The notes under the pieces were generated by a model. It was not told the DNA's origin. It worked only from the letters and a program-made list of their open reading frames with translations, and did not search any database. DNA of 64,000 bases, taken from the NCBI RefSeq assembly GCF_019249215.1, contig NZ_JAESDI010000010.1, positions 164,276 through 228,275 of the forward strand. Direction: 5' to 3'. The stretch comes from Alteromonas lipotrueae (GTDB taxonomy: Bacteria > Pseudomonadota > Gammaproteobacteria > Enterobacterales > Alteromonadaceae). The translations under genes were made by a program, and so were the position numbers. Shown piece after piece: positions 51,915 through 59,688 of the stretch; position 1 is the stretch's first letter; the number at the start of each line of letters is the position of its first letter.

Positions 51915-52310
51915 TTAGTCTTTACTATCACACTCGCTTACGTCACCACCCATTTTTTTCTTCATTTCAATGCACGCTTCACGCACTTTTTCAGCGCCAG
52001 CATCCATCATGTCAGCCCCTTTTTCTTTGCCGTCTTCGTACGCGTCAGAGGCCATATCTTTGCCATCTTCATAAGCATCAGAGGCCATGTCTTTGCCATC
52101 TTCATAGGCACTAGATGCAGAATCTTTAGTTTCATCCCAAGCATCAACTGTTTTTTCTTTCCCTTCTTCGTAGGCATCAGCTGTCGCGTCGCCAGCCTTC
52201 TCCATTTCCATCATGGCTTCTTTTTTTGCTTCTGCTGCTGATTCTTCGTTAGACTCAGAACAGCCTACAACAGTGAGTAATAATGCTAACGCAATTGCTT
52301 TGTTTTTCAT
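51915..52310 (-). CDS. Lipoprotein with 11-residue tandem repeats
   Basis: This 131-residue lipoprotein has its lipid cysteine at 17 (LTVVGC). Residues 45-99 are five consecutive 11-residue units of the form DAYEDGKDMAS, with D/S, Y/W, D/E and K variation. Two neighbouring units are identical in protein and nearly so in DNA. The 11-residue period, with alternating acidic and lysine residues, predicts a long amphipathic or right-handed-coil helix. This is similar to LEA-type and YtxH/CsbD-like stress proteins, though no family can be named. A cysteine pair near the end (REACIEMKKKM, VSECDSKD) may form a disulfide. AAGGAG lies 8 bases before the start, and the gene stands alone. Confidence 0.75.
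   Translation of the reverse strand: MKNKAIALALLLTVVGCSESNEESAAEAKKEAMMEMEKAGDATADAYEEGKEKTVDAWDETKDSASSAYEDGKDMASDAYEDGKDMASDAYEDGKEKGADMMDAGAEKVREACIEMKKKMGGDVSECDSKD
52014..52178. repeat. 33-base in-frame tandem repeats in the lipoprotein gene
   Basis: Five 33-base units encode the 11-residue repeats (residues 45-99). The two best conserved, at 52047-52112, differ by only a few bases. Unit gain or loss by slippage would keep the frame, so length variation among strains is expected. Confidence 0.75.
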
Positions 52311-52504
52311 GGTGAAACTCCTTTTGCCGAATTTAGTGCAAGTGTTAAGGTTAGTGAAAATGTTGCATTCATCTATTAGCGCTAAACTAGATTATGCTGC
52401 TAGCCTATTTATAACTAATATTTGATGGTTCCAGTCTAGCCTAAATATTCGTCAAAGTGTAAAGAGTATTTATGCCCCCACTTACTTTTGGACTAACTGA
52501 TTCA

Positions 52505-53044
52505 TTAAGAGGGTTGAATTTCAATTTGTGGGTCGCAGTTAATTTTATCTACAGTAAATTCCTTGGTTAATTGCGAACGGTAGGTGTGGTGTACCCAAAC
52601 ATCTAGCGCCAACTCACAGGTGTTTATGTTTACCCAGCCCTTAGTCGTTTTGTATTGCATTTTACCGGTTAACAGAAATGAAACTTTGTCATTTTGCCAG
52701 CTTTCCATTTCGAATCTCTGCCCCCGTCCTACATATTCTTCTTTATCACCCGCTCGGCGTGCATGGATCCAGGCAAATTTATAGCCCGCCGGTCCGTGCT
52801 TGTGAGCTGATGCAGTTTGATTCAGTAAGATAGTGATCCTCACGTCCCCATCGGCAAAATTGCTTTGGGGTATTGATAATATTCCGTTTGAAAAGCCTTT
52901 CCCCTCATACTTAAAAAAATAGGCTTCACCTTCTGCAGTACCTTCGCCTTCTTTCAGCGTTTGCTCCAATAAATTGTCAGTAAATACTGATAAATTTAAG
53001 GTGTAGCTATAAGCTATTTTACGACATTGATCATCATGTTCCAT
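52505..53044 (-). CDS. Unknown soluble protein downstream of the STAND regulator
   Basis: This 179-residue protein has no signal peptide or membrane helix. It is rich in predicted strands: YSYTLNLSVFTDN, GDVRITILLNQTA, DKVSFLLTGKMQYKT and LALDVWVHHTYRS. There is a histidine/glycine turn (ASAHKHGPAGYKFAWIHARR), and two cysteines sit near the ends. The overall look is a beta-sandwich. I do not recognise a family. AAAGGAG lies about 7 bases before the ATG, and the gene begins 19 bases after the large regulator's stop, so it is cotranscribed with it and may be its ligand, partner or immunity-like accessory (inference). Confidence 0.65.
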   Translation of the reverse strand: MEHDDQCRKIAYSYTLNLSVFTDNLLEQTLKEGEGTAEGEAYFFKYEGKGFSNGILSIPQSNFADGDVRITILLNQTASAHKHGPAGYKFAWIHARRAGDKEEYVGRGQRFEMESWQNDKVSFLLTGKMQYKTTKGWVNINTCELALDVWVHHTYRSQLTKEFTVDKINCDPQIEIQPS

Positions 53045-53063
53045 CTGAAGCTCCTTTCAGGGT

Positions 53064-56000
53064 TTAAGTGTCGTCTTTAGCGCGATTAATTGCGTCTGTT
53101 AACTGGGGATGTAAGTACCCTTGCTTTTCCAGACTTAATAGCACATCTCTAGCCGCACTTCGCCTAGATGACACCAGTAAAAAATAGAATTCAGTTAGTG
53201 AAGCATTCATATCGTTCGACGGTTTCTCGGTGTTCGCTAACGTAAAATGCGTGAGGGCTAAGCTTTTACCTTCGCCTTTCCCAACCTCTTTTCGTATATC
53301 CTCACCGATGGTGCAGGGGTGGTTGCGGCATTTTAAATGTAACTCCCACAGTAGACGCGGGGTGGATTCACTATTGAACTCAAGGGATGGTTGGGCAATA
53401 TATGTCATCACCTCTGAATTTTCGCGGTTTTCGAAACCCAATTTCACACTGTAAATTTTCTGTTTTATAGGCAGGTTTTTGGTTTTGTTAAAAGCAGCAC
53501 GAGTAAGGTTAAGTAGTGCTGGATCAGGGGTTGTTTCTTTTGTGTCGAAGAGCAAATGATAATCCCAATAGAAGAACATTAATGTGGCAACTTTGGTCAT
53601 CCAGGCTTCATTTTCGGGTTCTTGTATAGCCAGTTTCTGCGCCAGCATTACACCGTCGGTTATTGTTTTATCAGCACCTGATTTGTTGCCAACGGACATT
53701 TGAGCTTGTATTAGCAAATTAGCGGATGACAATGTTTGATAGACAATGTTGTAGTCGTCAGGGTTTTCGAGCAGTAATTTAACCGCAAGGGTATAGGCTT
53801 CTTCTGCCAATTTTTCTGCTTCTTTGAATTCAAAAGTTTGAAAGGCCACTGCTACTAGTCCTAACAAAGAACCCCGCAGCGAGGCTTGTACTTCACTATG
53901 GTTAGGTTGCGAAATTAACATTTTGCGTTTTAAAGCGATGGAGTCACGAAAATTTTGGCTGGCGCTTTCGTACTGGGAAATACGAAGCGCTAAACTACCA
54001 ATATTGTGTTGAGCCGAACTTACTTCCAGCATCCACTTGGGGTTTAGCTCATTAAGCACTAACAGTTCTTGTGAATAGTTAAGGTACTTTGCCCATTCTT
54101 CGATGGTAGTGGTATAGTCTTGTTTGAAGTAGGCGATGACGCCAATCCAATAGTGAATGTTCCCTTTTAAGAACAATACTTGCTCGCTAGTTTGCGTTGT
54201 ACTTTGTGAATACGCGTTCGCTGATGCAATGCCATTCGGTGCTGTTTCTTGTATTTTTAGCTGCTCGGCGTCCTGCTTATTTAAAATATTTAACGCTTGA
54301 GATAACTGTTCACCGGCATGTTCAAACTCTCCTCGGTTAATGTTTATCTCGGCTAAAAGCTTCAACGAGTTTGCTTGCCTTAGCCCATCACCGGTTTCAA
54401 TACCTGCATAATAATCTAATGTTTTCTGTCCAACACCTTCGAGCACGTCCAGTTTCCCTATGGGCTCTAGCTGGCTGCGTAAGTCGCCCAACATGTAATC
54501 TACTAAGCTTTCAGCTTTGTTTCGAAGTACCTGTGCTTGGTGGGTTTGTTCAACAGCGAGTTGAGTTTGATTATTGCTATAAATGGCCAAACCCGTTGTG
54601 GACACAGCCAATATCGCCAGGGCGGCAATGGCCGACGTTTTATAGCGCTGCGTTTTTTTATGCTGGCCTTCAGAAAGGTGAATGAATAATGTTTCCTGCG
54701 GTGTTAAGTGCAAGTGGGGTTGCTTTGCCATCCAGCGAGCGTCGTCTAACTTTCTACCTGAGGGCAGTAACATGTCTTGAGGTTTACCCGCATTTAACCA
54801 GCGGCTGCAATCGGTATTGAGCTCCGTTCTTTTTAGCAAAGCCGCACGGTTTTTTTGTGCCCAGTCGGTAATGCGATCCCAGTGTTTTAATAAGGCTTCA
54901 TGGGCAACGCAAACACGCTTATTCCTCTTCGCATCAGGGGCTGATGTATTATAAGTAAGTTCATTTGCACCAAGGTCTGATTCGGTAACGAATAATCGTG
55001 CATCAACAAACTGCTGAATAAAGGCTAAATCGTTCTCGTCACTAAACTGCTCAATTGGTACTTTTCTAGCAATTAAGCCGGTTTGATTCACATCGTTAAT
55101 GGTCACCAATTCGTGCATCACGCTTTTCCAACTTGCTTTAGCCGTTTCGCTCATACCTTGATAAGTGGTTTCGGCCTGTTGTGCTATTGCACCTTCTAAA
55201 CCGCCAATGTTGGCAAAGGCAGAAAACAGCAGCGTGTTCTCTTTGTCGCGGCGCTGGTAGAGCAAGTCTAGAGTGAATTCCATTAAAGGCAGCGCATCGG
55301 GGTGACCAATCGCTGCTTCTAGCAAAACCTCATCGAGTTTTTCTCCAGTTTGTACGTTTTCTTCAAAGCTTAGGCCTGCAGAAAGCGCTGGCAGGCGTAT
55401 CATACGGGCTATATCGGTGGCGTTAGGAGGTTGAAGGTCGTATTGCTGGCCTTCGTCTTTGAGCCGTGCGAATCCTTCTAATTCCATACTGTTGGCGTAA
55501 AAGTCGTTTCGTAACGACACAATTAGAATAAGGCGTTGAGTTTTTACAAGCACGGTTAAAAAGCTTATTAAGCTAGCCGCGTCTTCTTTCGACAAGCTTG
55601 CGTCTTGCAACACTTGCTCAAACTGATCGATAACAATGAGGTTGTGGGGGCGCGCTACTGAGTGAGTTGAGGGCGCTCCATCATTCAATTCAGTTATGCT
55701 CTCACTTTCTTTAAGCAGGGCTTTTAGATGGGAAGGGTGCTGGCTTAGGTCACAGGCATGCGCGTCTAAATTCCAAGTATCAACCAGCATGCTCATATCA
55801 TTAAGGGCACCTAGTAGCTGCCTGAATATACTGCTAGCTTTGCCGCGGGTGGGGGTGATAACTGTGTAGTGCTGCACTTTTATACCCGCTAAACCTTCAC
55901 TTCGGGTAATAAACGGAATAACCCCCGCACGTAACAGTGATGATTTTCCGCTGCCACTTTTTCCCATTAATAGTAAAAAGCTGAAGTTATCATCCATTGC

Positions 56001-56468
56001 CTGATTAAGATGGTGAACCACTTCTGCGATTGCTTTATTGCGTCCAAAGAATATCGCCGCGTGTTCGGGCTGAAAGGTTTGTAGCCCTCTATAGGGTGAG
56101 CCTTGGGTCCATCGGCTGAGCTTTTGAAGATTGCCCCATCGCTGACGCTCGTCTAATAGCACCACATTCGCAATAATGCGATAACCTCGGCGCTGAACGG
56201 TTTCTATGTATGAAGGTTGCCTTGAATTATCGCCAAGCTTCTTGCGCAACATGGCGATACATTTCTGGACTGGGGCATCGCCATAAAAAGTGCCCTGCCA
56301 AAATTCGATAAGCAATTGTTCGGTACTAATGACCTCGCCTGCATGGGCTGACAGATAGGCAAGCACGTCCATCATCTTAGGTTCAAGGTGAACAGATGTG
56401 TTATCACGAGACAGGGAATTTAACGATGTATTGACTTCCCAGTCACCAAGTTGAAAGGTTTCGCTCAT
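53064..56468 (-). CDS. Transmembrane STAND NTPase with winged-helix DNA-binding domain and TPR-like repeats
   Basis: This protein has 1134 residues from the chosen start. It begins with an OmpR/CadC-type winged helix (about 3-100, with PKMMDVLAYLSAHAGEVIST and SYIETVQRRGYRII). A STAND-type P-loop NTPase follows (about 125-480; FFGRNKAI, Walker A MGKSGSGKSSLLRAG, Walker B-like NLIVIDQFEQVL). A helical region precedes one transmembrane helix (about 606-628, IAALAILAVSTTGLAI), and about 500 residues of TPR-like helix pairs complete the protein. The topology puts DNA binding and the NTPase inside and TPRs outside. It is probably a membrane-bound transcription regulator that senses periplasmic signals. 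The frame stays open to 56591; the start at 56468 fits family N-termini, but neither has a strong ribosome binding site. Confidence 0.83.
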   Translation of the reverse strand: MSETFQLGDWEVNTSLNSLSRDNTSVHLEPKMMDVLAYLSAHAGEVISTEQLLIEFWQGTFYGDAPVQKCIAMLRKKLGDNSRQPSYIETVQRRGYRIIANVVLLDERQRWGNLQKLSRWTQGSPYRGLQTFQPEHAAIFFGRNKAIAEVVHHLNQAMDDNFSFLLLMGKSGSGKSSLLRAGVIPFITRSEGLAGIKVQHYTVITPTRGKASSIFRQLLGALNDMSMLVDTWNLDAHACDLSQHPSHLKALLKESESITELNDGAPSTHSVARPHNLIVIDQFEQVLQDASLSKEDAASLISFLTVLVKTQRLILIVSLRNDFYANSMELEGFARLKDEGQQYDLQPPNATDIARMIRLPALSAGLSFEENVQTGEKLDEVLLEAAIGHPDALPLMEFTLDLLYQRRDKENTLLFSAFANIGGLEGAIAQQAETTYQGMSETAKASWKSVMHELVTINDVNQTGLIARKVPIEQFSDENDLAFIQQFVDARLFVTESDLGANELTYNTSAPDAKRNKRVCVAHEALLKHWDRITDWAQKNRAALLKRTELNTDCSRWLNAGKPQDMLLPSGRKLDDARWMAKQPHLHLTPQETLFIHLSEGQHKKTQRYKTSAIAALAILAVSTTGLAIYSNNQTQLAVEQTHQAQVLRNKAESLVDYMLGDLRSQLEPIGKLDVLEGVGQKTLDYYAGIETGDGLRQANSLKLLAEININRGEFEHAGEQLSQALNILNKQDAEQLKIQETAPNGIASANAYSQSTTQTSEQVLFLKGNIHYWIGVIAYFKQDYTTTIEEWAKYLNYSQELLVLNELNPKWMLEVSSAQHNIGSLALRISQYESASQNFRDSIALKRKMLISQPNHSEVQASLRGSLLGLVAVAFQTFEFKEAEKLAEEAYTLAVKLLLENPDDYNIVYQTLSSANLLIQAQMSVGNKSGADKTITDGVMLAQKLAIQEPENEAWMTKVATLMFFYWDYHLLFDTKETTPDPALLNLTRAAFNKTKNLPIKQKIYSVKLGFENRENSEVMTYIAQPSLEFNSESTPRLLWELHLKCRNHPCTIGEDIRKEVGKGEGKSLALTHFTLANTEKPSNDMNASLTEFYFLLVSSRRSAARDVLLSLEKQGYLHPQLTDAINRAKDDT

Positions 56469-56618
56469 GTCTACAGATATCCCATATCCAAGACAGACTG
56501 AACTCCAACCCCTTGATGTTTCATTTTTTCGGGTCATCAATTTGTCATGTATAAGTCTAATCCGAGCGGGTGAGTTTGCAAGACTATTCATCGATTCTAA
56601 GGTTTTAAGTAGGTGGAG

Positions 56619-56645
56619 CCCTGCCGCAAAAGCATTGCGGCAGGG
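56619..56645 (-). other. Stem-loop between beta-trefoil gene and STAND regulator gene
   Basis: CCCTGCCGC (56619-56627) pairs perfectly with GCGGCAGGG (56637-56645) around a 9-base loop, 16 bases after the trefoil gene stop. No T-run follows on the minus strand. It may be a partial terminator or a stabiliser. Confidence 0.55.
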
Positions 56646-56660
56646 GATAAGACGCCACAG

Positions 56661-57104
56661 TTAATCTAATTGGGCTACTTCGATACCGCTATTTGTGGGA
56701 ACGTCTAGGTGATTCAGAATAACGAAGTCGTAGGCGGTGTAACCGCGTTTAATAGACGTATTACATCGAGCAAGCGTTAAGGTGCTTCTGCCTTGAGGCG
56801 AAGTAAGGCATTTTCCGCTACGTTGATTTTTAATCTTGCCTGAGCTTGTTATTGTCCAGGTATCGTAACCATCTACACGGCAGGTTTCATAAGTTAATAC
56901 ATTAGTACTCTTACGGTTATGGCCGTATGTCGACAAGCACTTCGTTTGGTCGCTGTTATAAATGACCATCTGGTGGGGCGTATCTAGGTTGTTATTCACG
57001 ACACCAATTTTGTTCAATTCGTTAAAATTTGCCGCTTGCACAGTAGCGAATAAGAGCACTGCAGGTACTAGGCTAAAGGCTGCTTTTCTAATGACGTTTT
57101 TCAT
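56661..57104 (-). CDS. Secreted ricin-type beta-trefoil-like protein
   Basis: This 147-residue protein has a signal peptide (cleavage near VQAANF). The mature part contains cysteine-bounded blocks such as TKCLSTYGHNRKSTNVLTYETC and GKIKNQRSGKCLTSPQG, with DTWTITSSGKIKN. These resemble the repeats of ricin B-type beta-trefoil lectins (a Q-x-W-like core with paired cysteines in each lobe). Only two lobes are clear, so the domain may be short or diverged. A carbohydrate- or peptide-binding role outside the cytoplasm is likely. The start at 57104 has AAGGA 7 bases upstream. It lies upstream of the STAND regulator on the same strand. Confidence 0.65.
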   Translation of the reverse strand: MKNVIRKAAFSLVPAVLLFATVQAANFNELNKIGVVNNNLDTPHQMVIYNSDQTKCLSTYGHNRKSTNVLTYETCRVDGYDTWTITSSGKIKNQRSGKCLTSPQGRSTLTLARCNTSIKRGYTAYDFVILNHLDVPTNSGIEVAQLD

Positions 57105-57153
57105 TATCGTTTCCTTTTCTATCAATTTCTCGATATTAGATTTAGGGCCTAGG

Positions 57154-57768
57154 TTAATTTTTTAAGGCCATTAAACTGCGAGCATCAGTGGCGGTCAGGG
57201 TGATGCCAAATAACTTAAATGAGGCAAGGCGTTCACGCTTGCCAACGAAATCCAATAAGGTTATTTCGTTACTGTGATTGGCCCACGCAATATGACTGAA
57301 ATCATCGGCTGACATGGGCAAGGCATAGCTGTGCTTACGTAATGGGGAGTAAACGCGAGGGCGAGCTTCCGTTTGGTTGTGCGAAATAAATAGCAACCAA
57401 TCTCCTACGTTTGACCATTGGGGTGAGTATTTGCTTTCAGGTGCTGTGCTTGGCATCGACTCAATAAGCCGAAGCGTGGCAAGGTGTAAATCATATAGCC
57501 ACAGGTGCTGGTTATGCGTAGTAAAAGTTAGGTAGCGATTGTCATTCGACCAACTAAACTCAGCGGCTTGATGAACTCGGGGCAGGTGAACTTCACGTTT
57601 CAAAGTGCTGTTTCCCTGCTCGATAACCAGGGTTTCTGGTTCACTCATGTAGGCAATATAGCCATTGCTTTTATTTGCTGCATAGTGATTGTCTGTTTGT
57701 GTAACTGCGCTTACCCAAGCAGGAAACACCAAGATCATTGCACAACAACCTAGCATTAACTGTTTCAT
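57154..57768 (-). CDS. Secreted TolB-like beta-propeller fragment protein
   Basis: This 204-residue exported protein has a signal peptide ending near VSAVTQ. It has WD40/TolB-like strands: GYIAYMSEPETLVIEQGN, AEFSWSNDNRYLTFTTHNQHLWLYDLH, SPQWSNVGDWLLFISHNQTEAR and SHIAWANHSNEITLLDF. The S/P-x-W-S-x-D-x-x-x-L-x-F pattern is the TolB/PD40 repeat. Only about four blades are present, fewer than a full propeller, so it may dimerise or be a shortened relative. The start at 57768 has AAGGA 6 bases upstream. It heads the same-strand group of trefoil, STAND regulator and unknown protein, with 49 bases to the trefoil gene. Confidence 0.65.
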   Translation of the reverse strand: MKQLMLGCCAMILVFPAWVSAVTQTDNHYAANKSNGYIAYMSEPETLVIEQGNSTLKREVHLPRVHQAAEFSWSNDNRYLTFTTHNQHLWLYDLHLATLRLIESMPSTAPESKYSPQWSNVGDWLLFISHNQTEARPRVYSPLRKHSYALPMSADDFSHIAWANHSNEITLLDFVGKRERLASFKLFGITLTATDARSLMALKN

Positions 57769-58154
57769 GTTCATTCCTTTAAGTAGGGTGGAAATTACCA
57801 ATCCATCGTGAAGCGACAGCAATCTGCATCTATAGAGCGATTGGTGTTGGAGTGAGTATTGCCGGATCCTACGAAAAAGAACTTACGGAAACTTAACGGT
57901 TTAAAAATACTTCATGAAGTGAGACTTACGGGATGAATAAATATATTTAATTCAGTAGGTTAATTTTTTTTGTGAGTTCGGGAGATATTGGGTGTAGCTC
58001 TTGTTTGCGCCACCAAAAGGCGTGTTAAAACTATTCTGTAGTGAGCTTTTTACTTTGAATTTTTTGTTGATTAGCTCTGCTTTCTTGGTATTTATCTAGG
58101 TTTTCGTTTAAGTTTAGCGTCTGCGAACGTTAGCCCCTAAGATGGACCCTATCG
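57769..58154. other. Divergent intergenic region without further gene
   Basis: About 386 A+T-rich bases between the TolB-like gene and a small plus-strand gene. It should hold promoters for both. Runs such as ATATATTTAATT are present; no convincing -35/-10 pair, operator or RNA structure was seen. Confidence 0.45.
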
Positions 58155-58463
58155 ATGAAAAAACTTTCTAAAGTGCAAATTAAACAACAAGCACTTGTCC
58201 TTGATGTCGCGAATATGCTTGAAGAGCAAGGGCGCGCTGAAATTCCCGGCATGGTGCAGTGCTGGTTTGATATGAAATACGAGATGTTCCCAAGTTCTTT
58301 ATTACTGCGCTTTCAGTTTGAAGATGAACAATCCTTAGCTGCCGCGGAACCGGTATTATTAAAATGGCGAAAGCGATTAAGCGCCGCTATGGTGAAAAAA
58401 GGGGTTATTCTAAAAGATATGCGAAGACACCTGGTATTTACTGTAGAAGGGCCTGATGATTAA
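58155..58463 (+). CDS. Small hypothetical cytoplasmic protein, 102 residues
   Basis: This basic protein begins MKKLSKVQIKQQALVLDVAN. It has a helical N-terminus, a strand with PSSLLLRFQFED and a helix with EPVLLKWRKRLSAAMVKKG, closing in strands RRHLVFTVEGP. No signal peptide, membrane helix or metal motif is visible. It looks like an intact small alpha/beta protein; I do not recognise a family. It is convergent with the OpuAC-like gene, and its stop overlaps a hairpin. No strong ribosome binding site precedes the start. Confidence 0.6.
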   Translation: MKKLSKVQIKQQALVLDVANMLEEQGRAEIPGMVQCWFDMKYEMFPSSLLLRFQFEDEQSLAAAEPVLLKWRKRLSAAMVKKGVILKDMRRHLVFTVEGPDD

Positions 58464-58471
58464 ATCAGGCC
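58450..58471. terminator. Hairpin between convergent genes
   Basis: GGCCTGAT (58450-58457) pairs with ATCAGGCC (58464-58471) around a 6-base loop that contains the stop codon of the small gene. It could end transcription from both sides, but T-runs are weak. Confidence 0.5.
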
Positions 58472-58499
58472 TTAAATTGCGCTTTAATGTCATTGCTGC

Positions 58500-59291
58500 T
58501 TAAGCGGGAATAATTTCATTTGAAACTAACCAAGCTTTGGTAACATCGTCTAACGGTTTGTTATTTCTAGATACGTGATAATCAAGCTCAGCAATAACAT
58601 CATTGTTGAAACGCAAAGCATTTAGCTTGTTTAATTGCGCTTTGGTCAACAACTGCTTTTTATCATCACGAATTAAAAGCACGGCACGATCTACAACACC
58701 TAATAACCCTTTAGGGTCTTTAATTTCTCTGATCTTATGCTTAAAGTGCAAAAACTGAGGTTTCCAAAGCGGAACAACAAACCAATCTTCTTTTTCGACC
58801 TGCTTTTCGAACGCAGTAAAACAGTCTTCTTCAGTACCAGTATGGAATTTATAGCCCACGTTACTTAAACCATATTCTTCCATCATTTTAATTGAAAACC
58901 GGGTGATACCCGCACCAGGGTTTATTCCCTGAATATTAGCGTTCATTTTTTCAATGACAGACGGTTTTAATAAATCCGTAACTTCTGATACTGCAGATTC
59001 AGGAATGTAATCCGGTACTCCCCACAAGGCATAAGGTTCATAATGCAAACCGAGCTCTGTTAATGAAATTACTTCCTCAACATTTGCCTTGTATACGCCA
59101 TGACTAGACGGTAACCAAGCAGACGCTAGTAAGTCAACGTCACCAGATTTGAGCTTTTCAAAGTTAGTTTCATGGGGAGAGTAGATTCTTTGTACATCAA
59201 ATCCCATACTGTTAAGCACATTCGATACAAGCGACGCCGCCACGTGGTGAAACGACAGGTTAGTTACACCTATCTTGACGATACTTTTCAT
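58500..59291 (-). CDS. OpuAC/ProX-like glycine-betaine-type binding protein without signal peptide
   Basis: This 263-residue protein of the type II periplasmic binding fold matches OpuAC (PF04069). Visible segments are KIGVTNLSFHHVAASLVSNVLNSMGF, VDLLASAWLPSSHGVY, GINPGAGITRFSIKMMEEYGL and DWFVVPLWKPQFLHFKHKIREIKDPKGLLG, with the aromatic residues that box a quaternary amine. No signal peptide or lipobox is present and no permease or ATPase gene is nearby, so it may act in the cytoplasm as a sensor, carrier or enzyme-like protein. Its start overlaps the stop of the ABM monooxygenase gene by 4 bases (ATGA). The ligand is inferred only from the fold. Confidence 0.8.
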   Translation of the reverse strand: MKSIVKIGVTNLSFHHVAASLVSNVLNSMGFDVQRIYSPHETNFEKLKSGDVDLLASAWLPSSHGVYKANVEEVISLTELGLHYEPYALWGVPDYIPESAVSEVTDLLKPSVIEKMNANIQGINPGAGITRFSIKMMEEYGLSNVGYKFHTGTEEDCFTAFEKQVEKEDWFVVPLWKPQFLHFKHKIREIKDPKGLLGVVDRAVLLIRDDKKQLLTKAQLNKLNALRFNNDVIAELDYHVSRNNKPLDDVTKAWLVSNEIIPA

Positions 59292-59590
59292 AACGTACCT
59301 TGATTAACTTTCATCATTTCATCAACGGTAAATTGCTCAAATGCCCCTTTTGTTGCGGCAACAAACTCAGTTAAATGCTTACTTTCATTATGTGCTTGCC
59401 ACAGTTCACGGGTTTCCCAGATTTCGTAAACCATAAAATGCGCTTGGTTTTCTATACCTTGATGAAGGTCATAGGTGATACAGCCTTCTTCGGGTAATGT
59501 CATTTCAACAAGTTTTTTCAACTCAGATTTTACAACATCAATGTTGTCTTTCTTTGCAGTGATATTGGCGACAATTGTTAATTCAGGCAT
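59288..59590 (-). CDS. Antibiotic biosynthesis monooxygenase (ABM) family protein, YgiN-like
   Basis: This 100-residue dimeric ferredoxin-like fold protein begins MPELTIVANITAKKDNIDVV. Family landmarks follow: LKKLVEMTLPEEGCITYDLHQ (P-E-x-G-x-x-x-Y-x-x-x), FMVYEIWETRELWQAHNESKHL and the C-terminal helix. YgiN-type members oxidise quinols or small phenols without cofactor. The start at 59590 has AAGGA 7 bases upstream; a longer frame to 59677 would pass through a hairpin and has no support. It is coupled to the OpuAC-like gene by a 4-base overlap and follows the royal-jelly-type gene after 98 bases. Confidence 0.85.
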   Translation of the reverse strand: MPELTIVANITAKKDNIDVVKSELKKLVEMTLPEEGCITYDLHQGIENQAHFMVYEIWETRELWQAHNESKHLTEFVAATKGAFEQFTVDEMMKVNQGTL

Positions 59591-59656
59591 GAAAGGTTCC
59601 TTAATAGTGCGGGCATTTGGCGAATAATTAAAAAAATAGAAAAATAAATCAGGCTT

Positions 59657-59679
59657 AAATGGGTGCATTGCACCCATTT
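59657..59679 (-). other. Near-perfect palindromic stem-loop after the royal-jelly-type gene
   Basis: AAATGGGTGCA (59657-59667) and TGCACCCATTT (59669-59679) are separated by one base, so the hairpin closes with a loop of about 3-5. It lies 9 bases past the stop of the gene at 59689 and before the ABM gene. It may be a partial terminator or mRNA stabiliser, or an operator for an internal promoter. Confidence 0.55.
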
Positions 59680-59688
59680 AAAATAGTA

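Noticed and set aside
52010..52180. Possible CRISPR-like array because of regular repeats
   Set aside because: Units are contiguous 33-base coding repeats without spacers and stay in frame with a lipoprotein gene.
51852..52241. Plus-strand open frame of 129 residues rich in phenylalanine
   Set aside because: It is the antisense of the repeat lipoprotein gene; its repeats arise from the 33-base units on the other strand.
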